Source: an uncultured Bacteroidales bacterium (GTDB lineage: Bacteria > Bacteroidota > Bacteroidia > Bacteroidales > F082). Taken from it: 64,000 bases of DNA. Position 1 is the stretch's first letter. Each line of letters begins with the position of its first letter. The notes below the pieces were generated by a model that worked only from the letters and a program-made list of their open reading frames with translations, was not told where the DNA came from and made no database searches. The position numbers and the translations under genes are program-made. The stretch covers positions 119,896 to 183,895 of the forward strand of contig CAMVCZ010000002.1 of the NCBI GenBank assembly GCA_947166105.1, written 5' to 3'. Below, one piece after another: positions 48,013-58,013 of this stretch.

Positions 48013-48255
48013 TTATGATAACACCAACTCTTTCTCGCAAGCGGAGAGAACTTCTTCTGTTGTGTAGAAATGTCCGTCTTCAATTTGCTTGCGTCCTGAT
48101 TCTGCCATTTGGATAAGTTCTTCTCTCGTGTAAACAGGTATAACCTCTTCTTTTTCGGCGTGTTCAATCAAATGCTCACCAACCCACTTCATGTTGTTTG
48201 GCGTAAGCGTTGCGTATAGGTATTCAAGTAGATTTGTCAGTGTTGCTGTGCTCAT
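48013..48255 (-). CDS. Putative antitoxin partner (80 aa)
   Basis: Small ORF 10 nt upstream of the RelE-like toxin, same strand. Confidence 0.75.
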   Translation of the reverse strand: MSTATLTNLLEYLYATLTPNNMKWVGEHLIEHAEKEEVIPVYTREELIQMAESGRKQIEDGHFYTTEEVLSACEKELVLS

Positions 48256-48277
48256 ATTACGGTAATGTTTTGATATG

Positions 48278-48285
48278 CAAAATTA
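48278..48285 (-). promoter_or_regulatory. -7 box (TAATTTTG) for the toxin-antitoxin operon
   Basis: CAAAATTA on + strand upstream of 48255. Confidence 0.5.
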
Positions 48286-48348
48286 CATATTTTCGCCAAA
48301 ACAGACGAAATATCGGAGCATTTTTTTTCGTTTTTCAAGAGAAAGGAC

Positions 48349-48356
48349 TATCTTTG
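48349..48356 (+). promoter_or_regulatory. -7 box (TATCTTTG) for the 376-aa gene
   Basis: TAnnTTTG 26 nt upstream of ATG 48382. Confidence 0.5.
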
Positions 48357-48381
48357 CAAGCTAATCTAAAACACTAATCCA

Positions 48382-49512
48382 ATGAAAAAGTGCCTGAGTT
48401 TATTGCTGCTCCTGTTGGCTTCGGCGGTTATGTTCGCGCAAGAGAAATACAAGAGCAAGGAACAAGACGAATATTATAGTAACAGGTTGAGCAATTATGA
48501 GCCTTGGAAACCTGTGGATAAAAACGAAATCAAAGCTTACAAGAATGCCTTTTTCGCGTTAGAGAATATTGCAGCTTATACGCCATTCCAAGAAGGAGAG
48601 GAACATCAAAGATTCTACTATGCGAGTTTAAAACCGAGGTTTGATGCCTGTCCCGAACTTGCTGCCAAGATTGACAAGCGACAGATCGTGAGATACGAAA
48701 AGATAGGCTCGGTGGAAGCCATCGTGTATAAGAGTTATGAGTATTTTTTGGCGCATGAACCGAGTATATATGTGGCCTATTCAGAAGACCAAGGACAATC
48801 TTGGACCTTTTATTATACTGGGATAACACACTGTCAGCCCCTTTGCTTCAAGCCGCAATCCAAGATGCCTTTGTTCAATAAGCAAGGCGATTTACAATTG
48901 GAGGCATGCCTGCTTCGACAGATTTCTCCTTTAAGTCTAGGACATGCGCCAGATTATGAATTGGTTAAAGATGGTCTGCTATTGATCATCGTTTTTGAAA
49001 CTTTACGCAGGGACTCCGATGGCGACGGCTTGACGGACATCGTGGAAGCCAGATATATGACCGATCCTTTCAATAGTGACACTGATGGGGATGGCATTGC
49101 AGACGGCTTGGACATGAATCCGAGGTTTGCATTGCCCCGTTCCGAAAAGACATCCGTATTTGAGCATCTGATAGACCATCAGCTATCCGACACCATACTT
49201 TTGACGATGCCAGAAGTGTGTTATGCGGATGAAAAGACAAAGACAGTAACGGTCGTAACGGATAATCCTGACCTTCAAGCTGTTCAACCGAAAACGAGAC
49301 GGGTGATTATCCTTTCAACGGAGGAATTTGAAAAATCGGGGAAGTTTTATCAGCCCATGAACGAATTAGATATTTCTCCCATGTTTAAGGTTGATAATGA
49401 GGAGAATGTATATCGGGTTTCCATAGGGGAAGGGTCGGGAACATGCGAATATGTTGTGAAGAAGATAGGAAACGGCTGGAAGAGGGAGGTGGTTTCTATG
49501 TCGATATTCTGA
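48382..49512 (+). CDS. Secreted protein with thrombospondin-type-3-like Ca-binding repeats
   Basis: MKKCLSLLLLLLASAVMFAQ; RRDSDGDGLTDIVEARYMTDPFNSDTDGDGIADGLDMNP. Confidence 0.75.
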   Translation: MKKCLSLLLLLLASAVMFAQEKYKSKEQDEYYSNRLSNYEPWKPVDKNEIKAYKNAFFALENIAAYTPFQEGEEHQRFYYASLKPRFDACPELAAKIDKRQIVRYEKIGSVEAIVYKSYEYFLAHEPSIYVAYSEDQGQSWTFYYTGITHCQPLCFKPQSKMPLFNKQGDLQLEACLLRQISPLSLGHAPDYELVKDGLLLIIVFETLRRDSDGDGLTDIVEARYMTDPFNSDTDGDGIADGLDMNPRFALPRSEKTSVFEHLIDHQLSDTILLTMPEVCYADEKTKTVTVVTDNPDLQAVQPKTRRVIILSTEEFEKSGKFYQPMNELDISPMFKVDNEENVYRVSIGEGSGTCEYVVKKIGNGWKREVVSMSIF

Positions 49513-49554
49513 AACAGCGAAAAAAAAGAATCCGTGACTTTTTCCGTTTTTTTC

Positions 49555-49562
49555 TACATTTG
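49555..49562 (+). promoter_or_regulatory. -7 box (TACATTTG) for ddh
   Basis: TAnnTTTG 20 nt upstream of ATG 49582. Confidence 0.5.
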
Positions 49563-49581
49563 CAGTTTAATTATTTGAAAA

Positions 49582-50481
49582 ATGAACAAAATCAGAGCCG
49601 CCGTAGTGGGTTACGGCAATGTGGGTCGCTTCGCATTGGAAGCCCTTGAAGCCGCCCCCGATTTCGAGATTGCGGGCATAGTGCGCCGCAACGGTGCCGA
49701 AAACAAACCTTTTGAACTCTCTCAATACGAGGTGGTTAAGGATATTAAGGAACTGAAAAACGTGGATGTGGCCATCTTGGCCTGTCCCACGCGCAGTTGT
49801 CCCGAATACGCCAAACAAATCCTGCCTTTGGGCATCAATACGGTGGATTCCTTTGATATTCACACTTCTATCGTTGACTATCGCCGCGAGTTGATGGCCA
49901 TCAATAAGGAAACGAACACGGTGAGCGTCATCGCTGCCGGCTGGGACCCGGGCTCGGATTCCATCGTCCGCACTTTGATGCAAAGTCTTGCACCTAAAGG
50001 TTTGTCATACACCAACTTCGGTCCTGGTATGTCGATGGGGCACAGCGTTTGCGTGCGCTGCAAAAAAGGCGTGAAAAACGCCCTTTCGGTGACCATTCCG
50101 CTTGGCGAAGGCATCCACCGCCGCATGGTCTATGTGGAACTTGATGACAGCGCGACTTTGGAACAAGTGACCGCCGACATCAAGGCCGACTCGTATTTTT
50201 CGCACGACGAAACCCATGTGTTTGCCGTTGAAAGCGTTGATGAATTGCGCGACATGGGCCACGGCGTGAACCTTGTGCGCAAAGGCGTTTCGGGCAAGAC
50301 CGCCAACCAGCGCATGGAGTTCAATATGAGCATCAACAATCCCGCTTTGACGGGTCAGGTGTTGGTGAATGTCGCCCGCGCCACGATGCGCCTGCAACCG
50401 GGCTGCTATACGATGGTGGAGATTCCCGTCATTGACATGCTCCCTGGCGACCGCGAAGAACTGATTAAACACTTGGTTTGA
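49582..50481 (+). CDS. ddh: meso-diaminopimelate D-dehydrogenase
   Basis: MNKIRAAVVGYGNVGRFALEALEAAPDFEIAGIVRR; AAGWDPGSDSIVRTLMQSLAPKGLSYTNFGPGMSMGHSV. Confidence 0.93.
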   Translation: MNKIRAAVVGYGNVGRFALEALEAAPDFEIAGIVRRNGAENKPFELSQYEVVKDIKELKNVDVAILACPTRSCPEYAKQILPLGINTVDSFDIHTSIVDYRRELMAINKETNTVSVIAAGWDPGSDSIVRTLMQSLAPKGLSYTNFGPGMSMGHSVCVRCKKGVKNALSVTIPLGEGIHRRMVYVELDDSATLEQVTADIKADSYFSHDETHVFAVESVDELRDMGHGVNLVRKGVSGKTANQRMEFNMSINNPALTGQVLVNVARATMRLQPGCYTMVEIPVIDMLPGDREELIKHLV

Positions 50482-50530
50482 TACAGGATTCATGGCGCAA
50501 AACGACCAAAACCGAACCCCAACCCCAACC

Positions 50531-50616
50531 GTCATTGCGGGCTTGACCCGCAATCTCATACGCATTATGGTGTCGTCTTCGCGCCTGGGAGATGGCAGGT
50601 CTTCGCCCGCCATGAC
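50531..50616. repeat. Palindromic intergenic repeat element with inverted ends
   Basis: Ends GTCATTGCGGGC and GCCCGCCATGAC (11/12 inverted match); internal 8-bp hairpin ATTGCGGG-CTTGA-CCCGCAAT. Confidence 0.75.
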
Positions 50617-52879
50617 GGTAAAAGGCTTAAGGATTCTTTCCCTTGCAATAGTGTGCTTGTTGTTTTGCTCCTGTGCCAATAATCAAGACCGCGTTGAAGC
50701 CCTGTTGTCCCAAATGACCATAGAGGAAAAATGCGGCCAGTTGTCCTGTCCCATAGGCTTCAACTTCTACGGCAAGGACGGCGATTCGCTTTGGCTTTCA
50801 GAGAGTTTTCTTGGCATGATGGACACGATGCCGCTCGGTTCCTGTTGGGCGGTGCTTCGTGCCGACCCATGGTCAAGGAAGACGGTGGAAACGGGTCTGC
50901 ATCCTAAAGAATCGGCAAGGCTGCTGAACATGATGCAACGCCACGCGATAGAAAACACGCGCCTCGGCATCCCGCTTTTGTTTTGCGAAGAAACGCCTCA
51001 CGGCCACATGGCTGTTGGCACGACCGTTTTCCCGACAGGCATTGGCCAAGCCAGCACTTGGAATCCCGAATTGCTGGAAAAAATGGGTGAAGTGATGGGG
51101 AAGGAGGTGCGACTTCAAGGCGCACAAATCGGCTATAGTCCGGTCCTCGACATTGCCCGCGACCCGCGCTGGTCAAGAGTGGAGGAAACAATGGGCGAGG
51201 ATTCTTATCTATCTGGTGTTCTGGGTTCTGCGGTGGTGAAAGGAATGCAGAAACACGTCTGCGCGACCTTGAAGCATTTGGCTGCCTACGGCATTCCGCA
51301 AGGCGGGCACAATGCCGCCACGGCCGAAGTCGGGCCGAACAGATTGATGACGGACTATCTTCCTTCCTTTGAAAAAGCCATTTGCGAAGGTGGCGCCAAA
51401 ACCGTGATGACTTCCTACAACACCATCGACGGTGTGCCTTGCTCGGCCAACCGTTGGCTTTTGCAAGACATTTTGCGCAACTCATGGAATTTCAAGGGCG
51501 TGGTTTTCAGTGACTTGAACGCTGTTAATGCCATTTATGCCACTCAACACGTGGCCGCTGACCCCGCCGAAGCCGCTGCCATGGCCTTGAAAGCTGGTGT
51601 CGATATTGACTTGGGCGGCTATAATTATGGCGGTTTCCTGAAAGAAGCCTTGCAGCGCGGCCTTGTCACCGAAGCCGACATCGACCGCGCCGTGCGTCAT
51701 GTGTTGCAACTGAAATTCGACCTCGGACTGTTTGAAAATCCGTATGTTGATGAAAACTTGGCTGAAACCGAAGTAGGGACGAAAGAAAACGCTCAGTTGG
51801 CCAAGCAAGTGGCTTTGGAATCAGCCGTTTTGCTGAAAAACGACGGCATTTTGCCCTTTGGCGAACATATTAATAAGGTGGCCGTCATCGGGCCGAATGC
51901 GGATAATATGTACAACCAACTCGGCGACTATACTGCGCCGCAAGCCCCAGACCGCATCGTGACCATGCTCGAAGGCATACGCGAAAAGGGTAGGGCAGAG
52001 GTGCTTTACGCCAAAGGTTGCGCCATTCGCGACGAAGCCGATGCAAACATTGATGAAGCTGTCAAAACCGCGCAAAAGGCTGATGTTGTGGTGCTTGTGG
52101 TGGGTGGTTCCTCTGCCCGCGACTTCAAGACAAGCTACGAGGAAACCGGTGCCGCCATCGTGAACAACCACATTTCCGACATGGACTGCGGCGAAGGCTA
52201 CGACCGCTCCACCTTGAAACTTTTGGGCAAGCAAGAAGAACTGATGCAGTGCATCTACGCCACGGGTAAGCCTGTTGTCACCGTTTACATACAAGGCCGT
52301 CCCTTGGACATGAACCTTGCCGCTGAAAAATCCAATGTCCTGCTGACGATGTGGTATCCCGGCATGGAAGGCGGTTCCGCCTTGGCCGACATCCTTTGGG
52401 GCGACTACAACCCCTCTGGCCGTCTGCCTATTTCCATACCACGCTCGGTGGGACAAATTCCCGTTTATTATTCCCAACCTCAAACGGGCGATTATGTTGA
52501 GGAAACCGCCAAGCCACTTTATCCGTTTGGTTATGGCTTGAGTTATACTCAATTCGAATACAGCGACTTGCAGATTGAAACCGTATCCAAATCGGATACA
52601 CTTTGCAAAGTCACCTGCCAAGTGAAAAACATCGGCTCTTGTGACGGTGACGAAGTTGTCCAGCTTTATGTTCGTGACGAAGTGGCCTCCATTGCGCCCG
52701 CCTCCAAGCTGCTGAAAGGCTTCCAAAAGGTGCATATTAATAAAGGTGAAACCCGACAGGTGATTTTCTACCTCACCGAGCGCGATTTGTCCGTCTATTC
52801 CGCTGAAAAAGGCTGGCATTTCGAGGCTGGGGAATTTACTTTTCTGGTAGGTGGTCTATCGAAACGGGTCGAGATTTAG
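50612..52879 (+). CDS. bglX: Beta-glucosidase, glycoside hydrolase family 3
   Basis: GH3 motifs KHLAAYGIPQGGHN, GVVFSDLNAV, C-terminal Fn3-like domain; lipoprotein-like signal LSLAIVCLLFCSCANNQ. Start set at M41 of the track ORF, since the earlier part lies in a repeat element. Confidence 0.9.
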   Translation: MTVKGLRILSLAIVCLLFCSCANNQDRVEALLSQMTIEEKCGQLSCPIGFNFYGKDGDSLWLSESFLGMMDTMPLGSCWAVLRADPWSRKTVETGLHPKESARLLNMMQRHAIENTRLGIPLLFCEETPHGHMAVGTTVFPTGIGQASTWNPELLEKMGEVMGKEVRLQGAQIGYSPVLDIARDPRWSRVEETMGEDSYLSGVLGSAVVKGMQKHVCATLKHLAAYGIPQGGHNAATAEVGPNRLMTDYLPSFEKAICEGGAKTVMTSYNTIDGVPCSANRWLLQDILRNSWNFKGVVFSDLNAVNAIYATQHVAADPAEAAAMALKAGVDIDLGGYNYGGFLKEALQRGLVTEADIDRAVRHVLQLKFDLGLFENPYVDENLAETEVGTKENAQLAKQVALESAVLLKNDGILPFGEHINKVAVIGPNADNMYNQLGDYTAPQAPDRIVTMLEGIREKGRAEVLYAKGCAIRDEADANIDEAVKTAQKADVVVLVVGGSSARDFKTSYEETGAAIVNNHISDMDCGEGYDRSTLKLLGKQEELMQCIYATGKPVVTVYIQGRPLDMNLAAEKSNVLLTMWYPGMEGGSALADILWGDYNPSGRLPISIPRSVGQIPVYYSQPQTGDYVEETAKPLYPFGYGLSYTQFEYSDLQIETVSKSDTLCKVTCQVKNIGSCDGDEVVQLYVRDEVASIAPASKLLKGFQKVHINKGETRQVIFYLTERDLSVYSAEKGWHFEAGEFTFLVGGLSKRVEI

Positions 52880-52974
52880 GCTTAATTTTTGGATGTTGTT
52901 GATGATGTTGAGAATCGGGAAGAAAAAATTCTCCATAGATGTTAAAAACCTGCATTTTGAAAAAGAAATTTTCG

Positions 52975-52982
52975 TACTTTTG
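52975..52982 (+). promoter_or_regulatory. -7 box (TACTTTTG) for thrS
   Basis: TAnnTTTG 27 nt upstream of ATG 53009. Confidence 0.5.
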
Positions 52983-53008
52983 CAGCCGTTTTTCAAAAGG
53001 ACAGTTTT

Positions 53009-54949
53009 ATGATTAACATAACCTTCCCTGACAATAGTGTCAGACAATATGAATCGGGTGTCACACCATTGGAAATCGCCAAAAGTTTGAGCGAGGGACT
53101 TGCACGTAATGTGCTGTCTGCCAAAGTGAACGGCAAGATGTGGGATGCTATGCGCCCCGTCAATGAGGATGCCACCATCCAGCTTTTCACTTGGGAAGAC
53201 CCCGAAGGCAAGGCCACTTTCTGGCACTCGTCGGCTCACCTCATGGCTGAGGCCATAGAGGCATTATATAAAGGTGTGAAGTTTGGTATCGGTCCCGCAG
53301 TGGATGCCGGTTTCTACTACGATATCGATACGGGCGACCTCACCCTGACAGAAGCCGACCTCGTAGCCATCGAGAAAAAGATGCTCGAATTGGCTCGCGA
53401 GAAGCAGACCTTCGACCGCGTCGACGTGAGCAAGGCCGAGGCTTTGAAGTATTTCACCGAGAAAGGCGACGAGTACAAGGAAGAACTCATCAGTGAACTT
53501 GAAGACGGTACCATCACCTATTATAAATGTGGCAACTTCACCGACCTTTGCCGTGGACCTCACATCCCGAACACGGGTTTCATCAAGGCCGTGAAACTGA
53601 CCTCATTGGCCGGTGCCTATTGGCGTGGCGACGAGAAGCGCAAGCAACTCACCCGCGTCTATGGTATCACCTTCCCAAAGCAGAAGGAACTCGACGAGTA
53701 CCTTGTTTTGCTCGAAGAAGCAAAGAAGCGCGACCACCGCAAGTTAGGACGTGAGTTGGAACTCTTCATGTTCAGCGACACCGTTGGCAAGGGGCTCCCG
53801 ATTTGGCTGCCAAAGGGCACTGAGTTGCGTCTGCGTCTTCAAGAGTACCTGACCAAGATTCAGAAGGAATATGGTTATGAGCAAGTCATCACGCCCCATA
53901 TCGGCGGCAAGCAGTTGTATGTGACTTCGGGCCACTGGGACCACTACGGTGAAGACAGTTTCCGCCCGATTACCACGCCGGAAGAAGGCGAGGAGTACCT
54001 GTTGAAACCCATGAACTGCCCTCACCACTGCATGATTTTCAAGTGGAAGCCGCGTAGTTATAAAGACCTGCCTTTCCGCTGCGCTGAGTTCGGTACGGTG
54101 TATCGTTACGAACAGAGCGGAGAGTTGCACGGCCTGACTCGTGTGCGCTCGTTCACACAGGACGATGCCCACATCTTCTGCCGTCCCGACCAAGTGAAGG
54201 AAGAGTTCATCCGCGTGATGGAAATCATCGAAATCATCTTCAAGGCATTGGATTTCAATAACTTTGAAGCACAAATATCGCTCCGCGACCCCAACGACAC
54301 CGAAAAGTATGTGGGTTCGGACGAAAACTGGGCCAAGGCTGAGGCCGCTATTCAAGAGGCATGTGCCGAGAAGGGCCTGCCTGCCCATGTGGAGTATGGC
54401 GAGGCTGCTTTCTATGGCCCGAAGTTGGACTTCATGGTGAAGGATGCCCTTGGCCGCAAGTGGCAGTTGGGCACGATTCAGGTGGACTACAACCTGCCTG
54501 AACGTTTCGACCTGACTTACATCGGTGCCGACAATGAGAAACATCGCCCCGTGATGGTACACCGCGCCCCCTTCGGCTCGATGGAACGTTTTGTGGCCGT
54601 GTTGCTTGAACATTGCGCCGGAGAATTCCCGCTTTGGCTCGCTCCCGACCAAGTCATTATCCTCCCCGTAAGCGAAAAATACCTCAATTTTGCGAAAAAT
54701 TTGCAATCGTATCTGAAAAAGTCCGATATTCGCGCCCTCATTGACGAGCGAAACGAGAAAATCGGGCGTAAGATTCGCGATGCAGAAATGAAGAAATATC
54801 CTTATATGCTCATCGTAGGCGAAAAGGAAGAGGCTGAAAATCAAGTTTCTGTGCGCAAACACGGTCAAGTCGACCTCGGCACGATGCCGACAGAGGCCTT
54901 TGCCGAGATGATTCGCAAGCAAGTCGAGGAGGAACAGAACAAGAGATAA
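53009..54949 (+). CDS. thrS: Threonine-tRNA ligase
   Basis: TGS domain; [59 protein letters not shown]. Confidence 0.98.
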   Translation: MINITFPDNSVRQYESGVTPLEIAKSLSEGLARNVLSAKVNGKMWDAMRPVNEDATIQLFTWEDPEGKATFWHSSAHLMAEAIEALYKGVKFGIGPAVDAGFYYDIDTGDLTLTEADLVAIEKKMLELAREKQTFDRVDVSKAEALKYFTEKGDEYKEELISELEDGTITYYKCGNFTDLCRGPHIPNTGFIKAVKLTSLAGAYWRGDEKRKQLTRVYGITFPKQKELDEYLVLLEEAKKRDHRKLGRELELFMFSDTVGKGLPIWLPKGTELRLRLQEYLTKIQKEYGYEQVITPHIGGKQLYVTSGHWDHYGEDSFRPITTPEEGEEYLLKPMNCPHHCMIFKWKPRSYKDLPFRCAEFGTVYRYEQSGELHGLTRVRSFTQDDAHIFCRPDQVKEEFIRVMEIIEIIFKALDFNNFEAQISLRDPNDTEKYVGSDENWAKAEAAIQEACAEKGLPAHVEYGEAAFYGPKLDFMVKDALGRKWQLGTIQVDYNLPERFDLTYIGADNEKHRPVMVHRAPFGSMERFVAVLLEHCAGEFPLWLAPDQVIILPVSEKYLNFAKNLQSYLKKSDIRALIDERNEKIGRKIRDAEMKKYPYMLIVGEKEEAENQVSVRKHGQVDLGTMPTEAFAEMIRKQVEEEQNKR

Positions 54950-54980
54950 CTAACTGATTGTAAACTTAATATAGGAGATC

Positions 54981-55556
54981 ATTACAATAGCACAGATTCC
55001 ACAAAAAGGAAGACCCGGTCAAAGGCCGAACAAGGACAAAGACGGATTCAACCACCGCATCAATGAGGAAATCAAGGCTCCGATGGTGCGCTTGGTGGGC
55101 GAGGGTGTCGAAGCTAATATCTATCCCTTGCGCGAGGCTTTGAGAATCGTTGAGGAGTTGGGTGTCGACTTGGTCGAAATCCAGCCCGATGCCAACCCGC
55201 CAGTTTGCAAGGCAATGGACTACAAGAAGTTCGTCTTCGACCAGAAGAAGCGACTGAAAGACCAGAAGGCCAAAGCCACCAAGGTCGTCATCAAGGAAAT
55301 CCGCCTCGGACCCCAAACCGACGACCACGACTTCGAGTTCAAGTTGAACCATGCCAAGCGATTCCTGCAGGAAGGCTCAAAGGTGAAGGTGGAAGTCTTT
55401 TTCAGAGGCCGTTCCATCGTCTACAAGGAACAGGGTGAGATTATGTTGCTGAAGTTCGCTCAGGAGTTGGAGGAATTCGGAAAAGTGGAGATGATGCCCA
55501 AACTTGAAGGCAAGCGAATGCAAATGATGATAGCTCCGAAATCGACAAAGAAATAA
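54981..55556 (+). CDS. infC: Translation initiation factor IF-3 with a non-AUG start (ATT proposed)
   Basis: RINEEIKAPMVRLVGEGVEANIYPLREALRIVEELGVDLVEIQPDANPPVCKAMDYKKF; conserved N-domain lies upstream of the track ATG (55083), in frame, with no ATG/GTG/TTG back to the TAG at 54972. Confidence 0.93.
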   Translation: MTIAQIPQKGRPGQRPNKDKDGFNHRINEEIKAPMVRLVGEGVEANIYPLREALRIVEELGVDLVEIQPDANPPVCKAMDYKKFVFDQKKRLKDQKAKATKVVIKEIRLGPQTDDHDFEFKLNHAKRFLQEGSKVKVEVFFRGRSIVYKEQGEIMLLKFAQELEEFGKVEMMPKLEGKRMQMMIAPKSTKK

Positions 55557-55588
55557 CTCATTTTTAATACTTTAAAACCAATTGTAAA

Positions 55589-55783
55589 ATGCCGAAAATG
55601 AAGACAAAGTCCGCTGCCAAGAAGCGTTTCCAAGTAACGGGTAGCGGCAAGTTGAAGAGAAAGCATGCTTATCATGGCCACATCCTGACCAAGAAGAGCC
55701 AAAAGAGAAAACGCAACCTCGATCACACCGCCATCGTTGAGAAGGCTGACGAGAGAGTTGTCAAGAAACTGCTTCTCATGTAA
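55589..55783 (+). CDS. rpmI: 50S ribosomal protein L35
   Basis: [44 protein letters not shown]. Confidence 0.97.
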   Translation: MPKMKTKSAAKKRFQVTGSGKLKRKHAYHGHILTKKSQKRKRNLDHTAIVEKADERVVKKLLLM

Positions 55784-55859
55784 TTAACCTAATGTGTAAT
55801 TTGTCTCAGCAGAAAAGTTCTCGAAAGGAGCGAGGCGCTGGACGAAAAAATCAAACAAA

Positions 55860-56204
55860 ATGACAAGATCAGTCAATGCAGTGGCTTCAAGAGCCAGAAG
55901 AAAGAAAATCCTGAAGAAGACCAAAGGTCAGTTCGGCACGAGAAAGAACGTGTGGACTGTGGCGAAGAACTCTTACGAAAAGGGTCAGACCTACGCTTAT
56001 CGCGACAGAAGAAACAAGAAGCGCGAGTTCCGCAGCCTGTGGATCATCCGTATCAACGCCGCCGTGCGCGAGTATGGCATGAACTACAGCCAATTCATCA
56101 ACAAGCTGAACGTGGCCGGTATCGAGATGAACCGTAAGGTTCTCGCCGACCTCGCCCTCAACAACCCCGAGGCTTTCAAGGCCATCGTCGAGAAGGTGAA
56201 GTAA
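55860..56204 (+). CDS. rplT: 50S ribosomal protein L20
   Basis: [62 protein letters not shown]. Confidence 0.98.
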   Translation: MTRSVNAVASRARRKKILKKTKGQFGTRKNVWTVAKNSYEKGQTYAYRDRRNKKREFRSLWIIRINAAVREYGMNYSQFINKLNVAGIEMNRKVLADLALNNPEAFKAIVEKVK

Positions 56205-56235
56205 GAACAAGCGTTATTGTTTTTCACGATAACAA

Positions 56236-56271
56236 AAAGAATCCCAGTCTTTTGCGAGGCTGGGATTCTTT
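56236..56271. terminator. Terminator at the end of thrS-infC-rpmI-rplT, convergent with the AAA-ATPase gene
   Basis: Perfect 12-bp stem AAAGAATCCCAG / CTGGGATTCTTT. Confidence 0.8.
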
Positions 56272-56295
56272 GTAGTTTCAAGGCTACGATTGTGG

Positions 56296-57846
56296 TTAAG
56301 GAACCACCTTCCAACCCTCAATGCGCCGTGTTTCGGAGGAAAAGTTCACGCCTATTTTATATAGTTTGCGGGAATCCATTTCAAATGGCTTGGCGTATTG
56401 CTTTTCCTCAATCTGCTTCAAAGCCTCATCAGCCGACTTGTCAATCTTAAACTCAAAGATGTAAATATAATCTTTGGTCTGAACGAGCATATCCATGCGT
56501 CCGTCGGTGGTGTGGCGTTCAACATCGGTATAGAAGCCCAACAGCTTGAAAACAAGGCTGGTGACATTGTGGAAATAAAGTTCTGCATCGCCTACAACTT
56601 GGTAATCCTGACCGGCAAACATGGCTTCGAGACGCGGCATGAATTTTTCGGGCTGGCCGTTGCGCACCTCAATGGTGAAGTTTTTGACAAACGAATCGGA
56701 TTCGTATATTTTTATGGGTGCATAATATCTAAACAGGAATCTCGTGAAACCTCTTTCCACCTCACCATTGGGGAAGCCCAAAGTGTAGATGTCAAAGTCT
56801 GAATTGTATTCTTTTATGGTCAGATAACCGCTTTGGTAGAGTAGGGGCAGCGGGTTTTGGTCGATGGCATCGAGGCTGCCCAAAAGGTCGGCGGTGACTT
56901 CCTCGCGGGTTAGGTTTTCCAGCTCGTAATTGGTGCGTTTCAGAGTCTCGACGAGGAAAGTAGGAGTGCCGGTCTCGAACCAAAAGTCTTTAAAGCGTTG
57001 GTCACTTAAAGCGTTGATTAGGCTGAATGGATTGTACATTCCCACCGACTCTTCCGTGAAATGATACCCGTCGTAGTTCTCTTTCAGTTTGGCATAACAC
57101 TCGTCTTTGGTCAAGTGGTTGGCCTCGGCCATTTGTGCGACTTCTTCGTCAAAGCAGTCGCGAATTTCTTTTTCGGTGATGCCGCAAATCTCGGCATATT
57201 GATGGCTTAGCGTAATGTCTTTCAGGTTGTTCAAGTCGCTGAACACACTGACCTTTGAAAACTTTGTCACGCCAGTGAAAAAGGCCATTTGGATGTGTCC
57301 GTCCATAGTCTTGGCCACGCCATAAATCGACTTCAATATGGCTCGGTATTCGTCTTGAAGTTCCTTGTTTCCAATGGCTTGCAAAAGTGGCTTGTCGTAC
57401 TCGTCCACAAGGATGACAACCTTTTGTCTTGTTTTTTCATAGGCTCTACTAATGACGTTCTCAAATCGAGTGGCGGGTGATTGCGATGTCTCTGGGATCG
57501 AATCGTAAGTTCTCTCCCAACCAGACAAATAATGGTCAAGCCTTTCATAGAGCGCTTCAGTGGTGTCAAATTTTCCAATGTTCAAGTCCAAGTGCAACAC
57601 AGGATAAACCTTCCAATCCTTCTCCAACTGCTCCAAGGCGAGACCTTTGAAGAGCTCCTTCTTGCCTTGGAAATAGGCTTCAATAGTTGAAAGCAGCAGG
57701 CTCTTCCCGAAACGCCTTGGGCGACTGAGGAAATAGTGTTTCCCGCTTTGGGCCAATTCATAAACAAAGCCTGTCTTGTCGACATAAGCGTAGCCGTCTT
57801 CGCGTAAACTTTGGAAGTTCTGTATGCCGATGGGATATTTAGTCAT
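56296..57846 (-). CDS. AAA-ATPase-like / PD-(D/E)XK nuclease domain protein (PF09820 + PF08011 type), full length
   Basis: MTKYPIGIQNFQSLREDGYAYVDKTGFVYEL...SRPRRFGKSLLLSTIEAYF; C-terminal GRMDMLVQTKDYIYIFEFKIDKSADEALKQI. Confidence 0.92.
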   Translation of the reverse strand: MTKYPIGIQNFQSLREDGYAYVDKTGFVYELAQSGKHYFLSRPRRFGKSLLLSTIEAYFQGKKELFKGLALEQLEKDWKVYPVLHLDLNIGKFDTTEALYERLDHYLSGWERTYDSIPETSQSPATRFENVISRAYEKTRQKVVILVDEYDKPLLQAIGNKELQDEYRAILKSIYGVAKTMDGHIQMAFFTGVTKFSKVSVFSDLNNLKDITLSHQYAEICGITEKEIRDCFDEEVAQMAEANHLTKDECYAKLKENYDGYHFTEESVGMYNPFSLINALSDQRFKDFWFETGTPTFLVETLKRTNYELENLTREEVTADLLGSLDAIDQNPLPLLYQSGYLTIKEYNSDFDIYTLGFPNGEVERGFTRFLFRYYAPIKIYESDSFVKNFTIEVRNGQPEKFMPRLEAMFAGQDYQVVGDAELYFHNVTSLVFKLLGFYTDVERHTTDGRMDMLVQTKDYIYIFEFKIDKSADEALKQIEEKQYAKPFEMDSRKLYKIGVNFSSETRRIEGWKVVP

Positions 57847-57872
57847 ATCGTTCTAAAGTTGGAATCCGACTG

Positions 57873-57880
57873 CAAAAATA
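57873..57880 (-). promoter_or_regulatory. -7 box (TATTTTTG) for the full-length AAA-ATPase
   Basis: CAAAAATA on + strand, 27 nt upstream of 57846. Confidence 0.5.
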
Positions 57881-57986
57881 AACAATTCTTGCAGAAATCG
57901 TGTATATTTCGTTTTTTCCACATAATTGGATTAAAACAAACAAAAGAATGAAATGAAAATTCATCTTGCAGTTCGTGGAAAAATTG

Positions 57987-57994
57987 TACTTTTG
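57987..57994 (+). promoter_or_regulatory. -7 box (TACTTTTG) for uvrB
   Basis: TAnnTTTG 20 nt upstream of ATG 58014. Confidence 0.5.
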
Positions 57995-58013
57995 CGCTTC
58001 CACGAAAGGCACT

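Noticed and set aside
50492-50611. Computed N-terminal 40 aa of the GH3 ORF
   Set aside because: Mostly translation of a palindromic repeat element; the lipoprotein signal begins after ATG 50612.
51821-52819. 332-aa minus-strand ORF opposite the GH3 gene
   Set aside because: Shadow ORF of bglX.
53744-54922. 392-aa minus-strand ORF opposite thrS
   Set aside because: Antisense to an unambiguous thrS; no recognisable domain; typical codon-bias shadow ORF.
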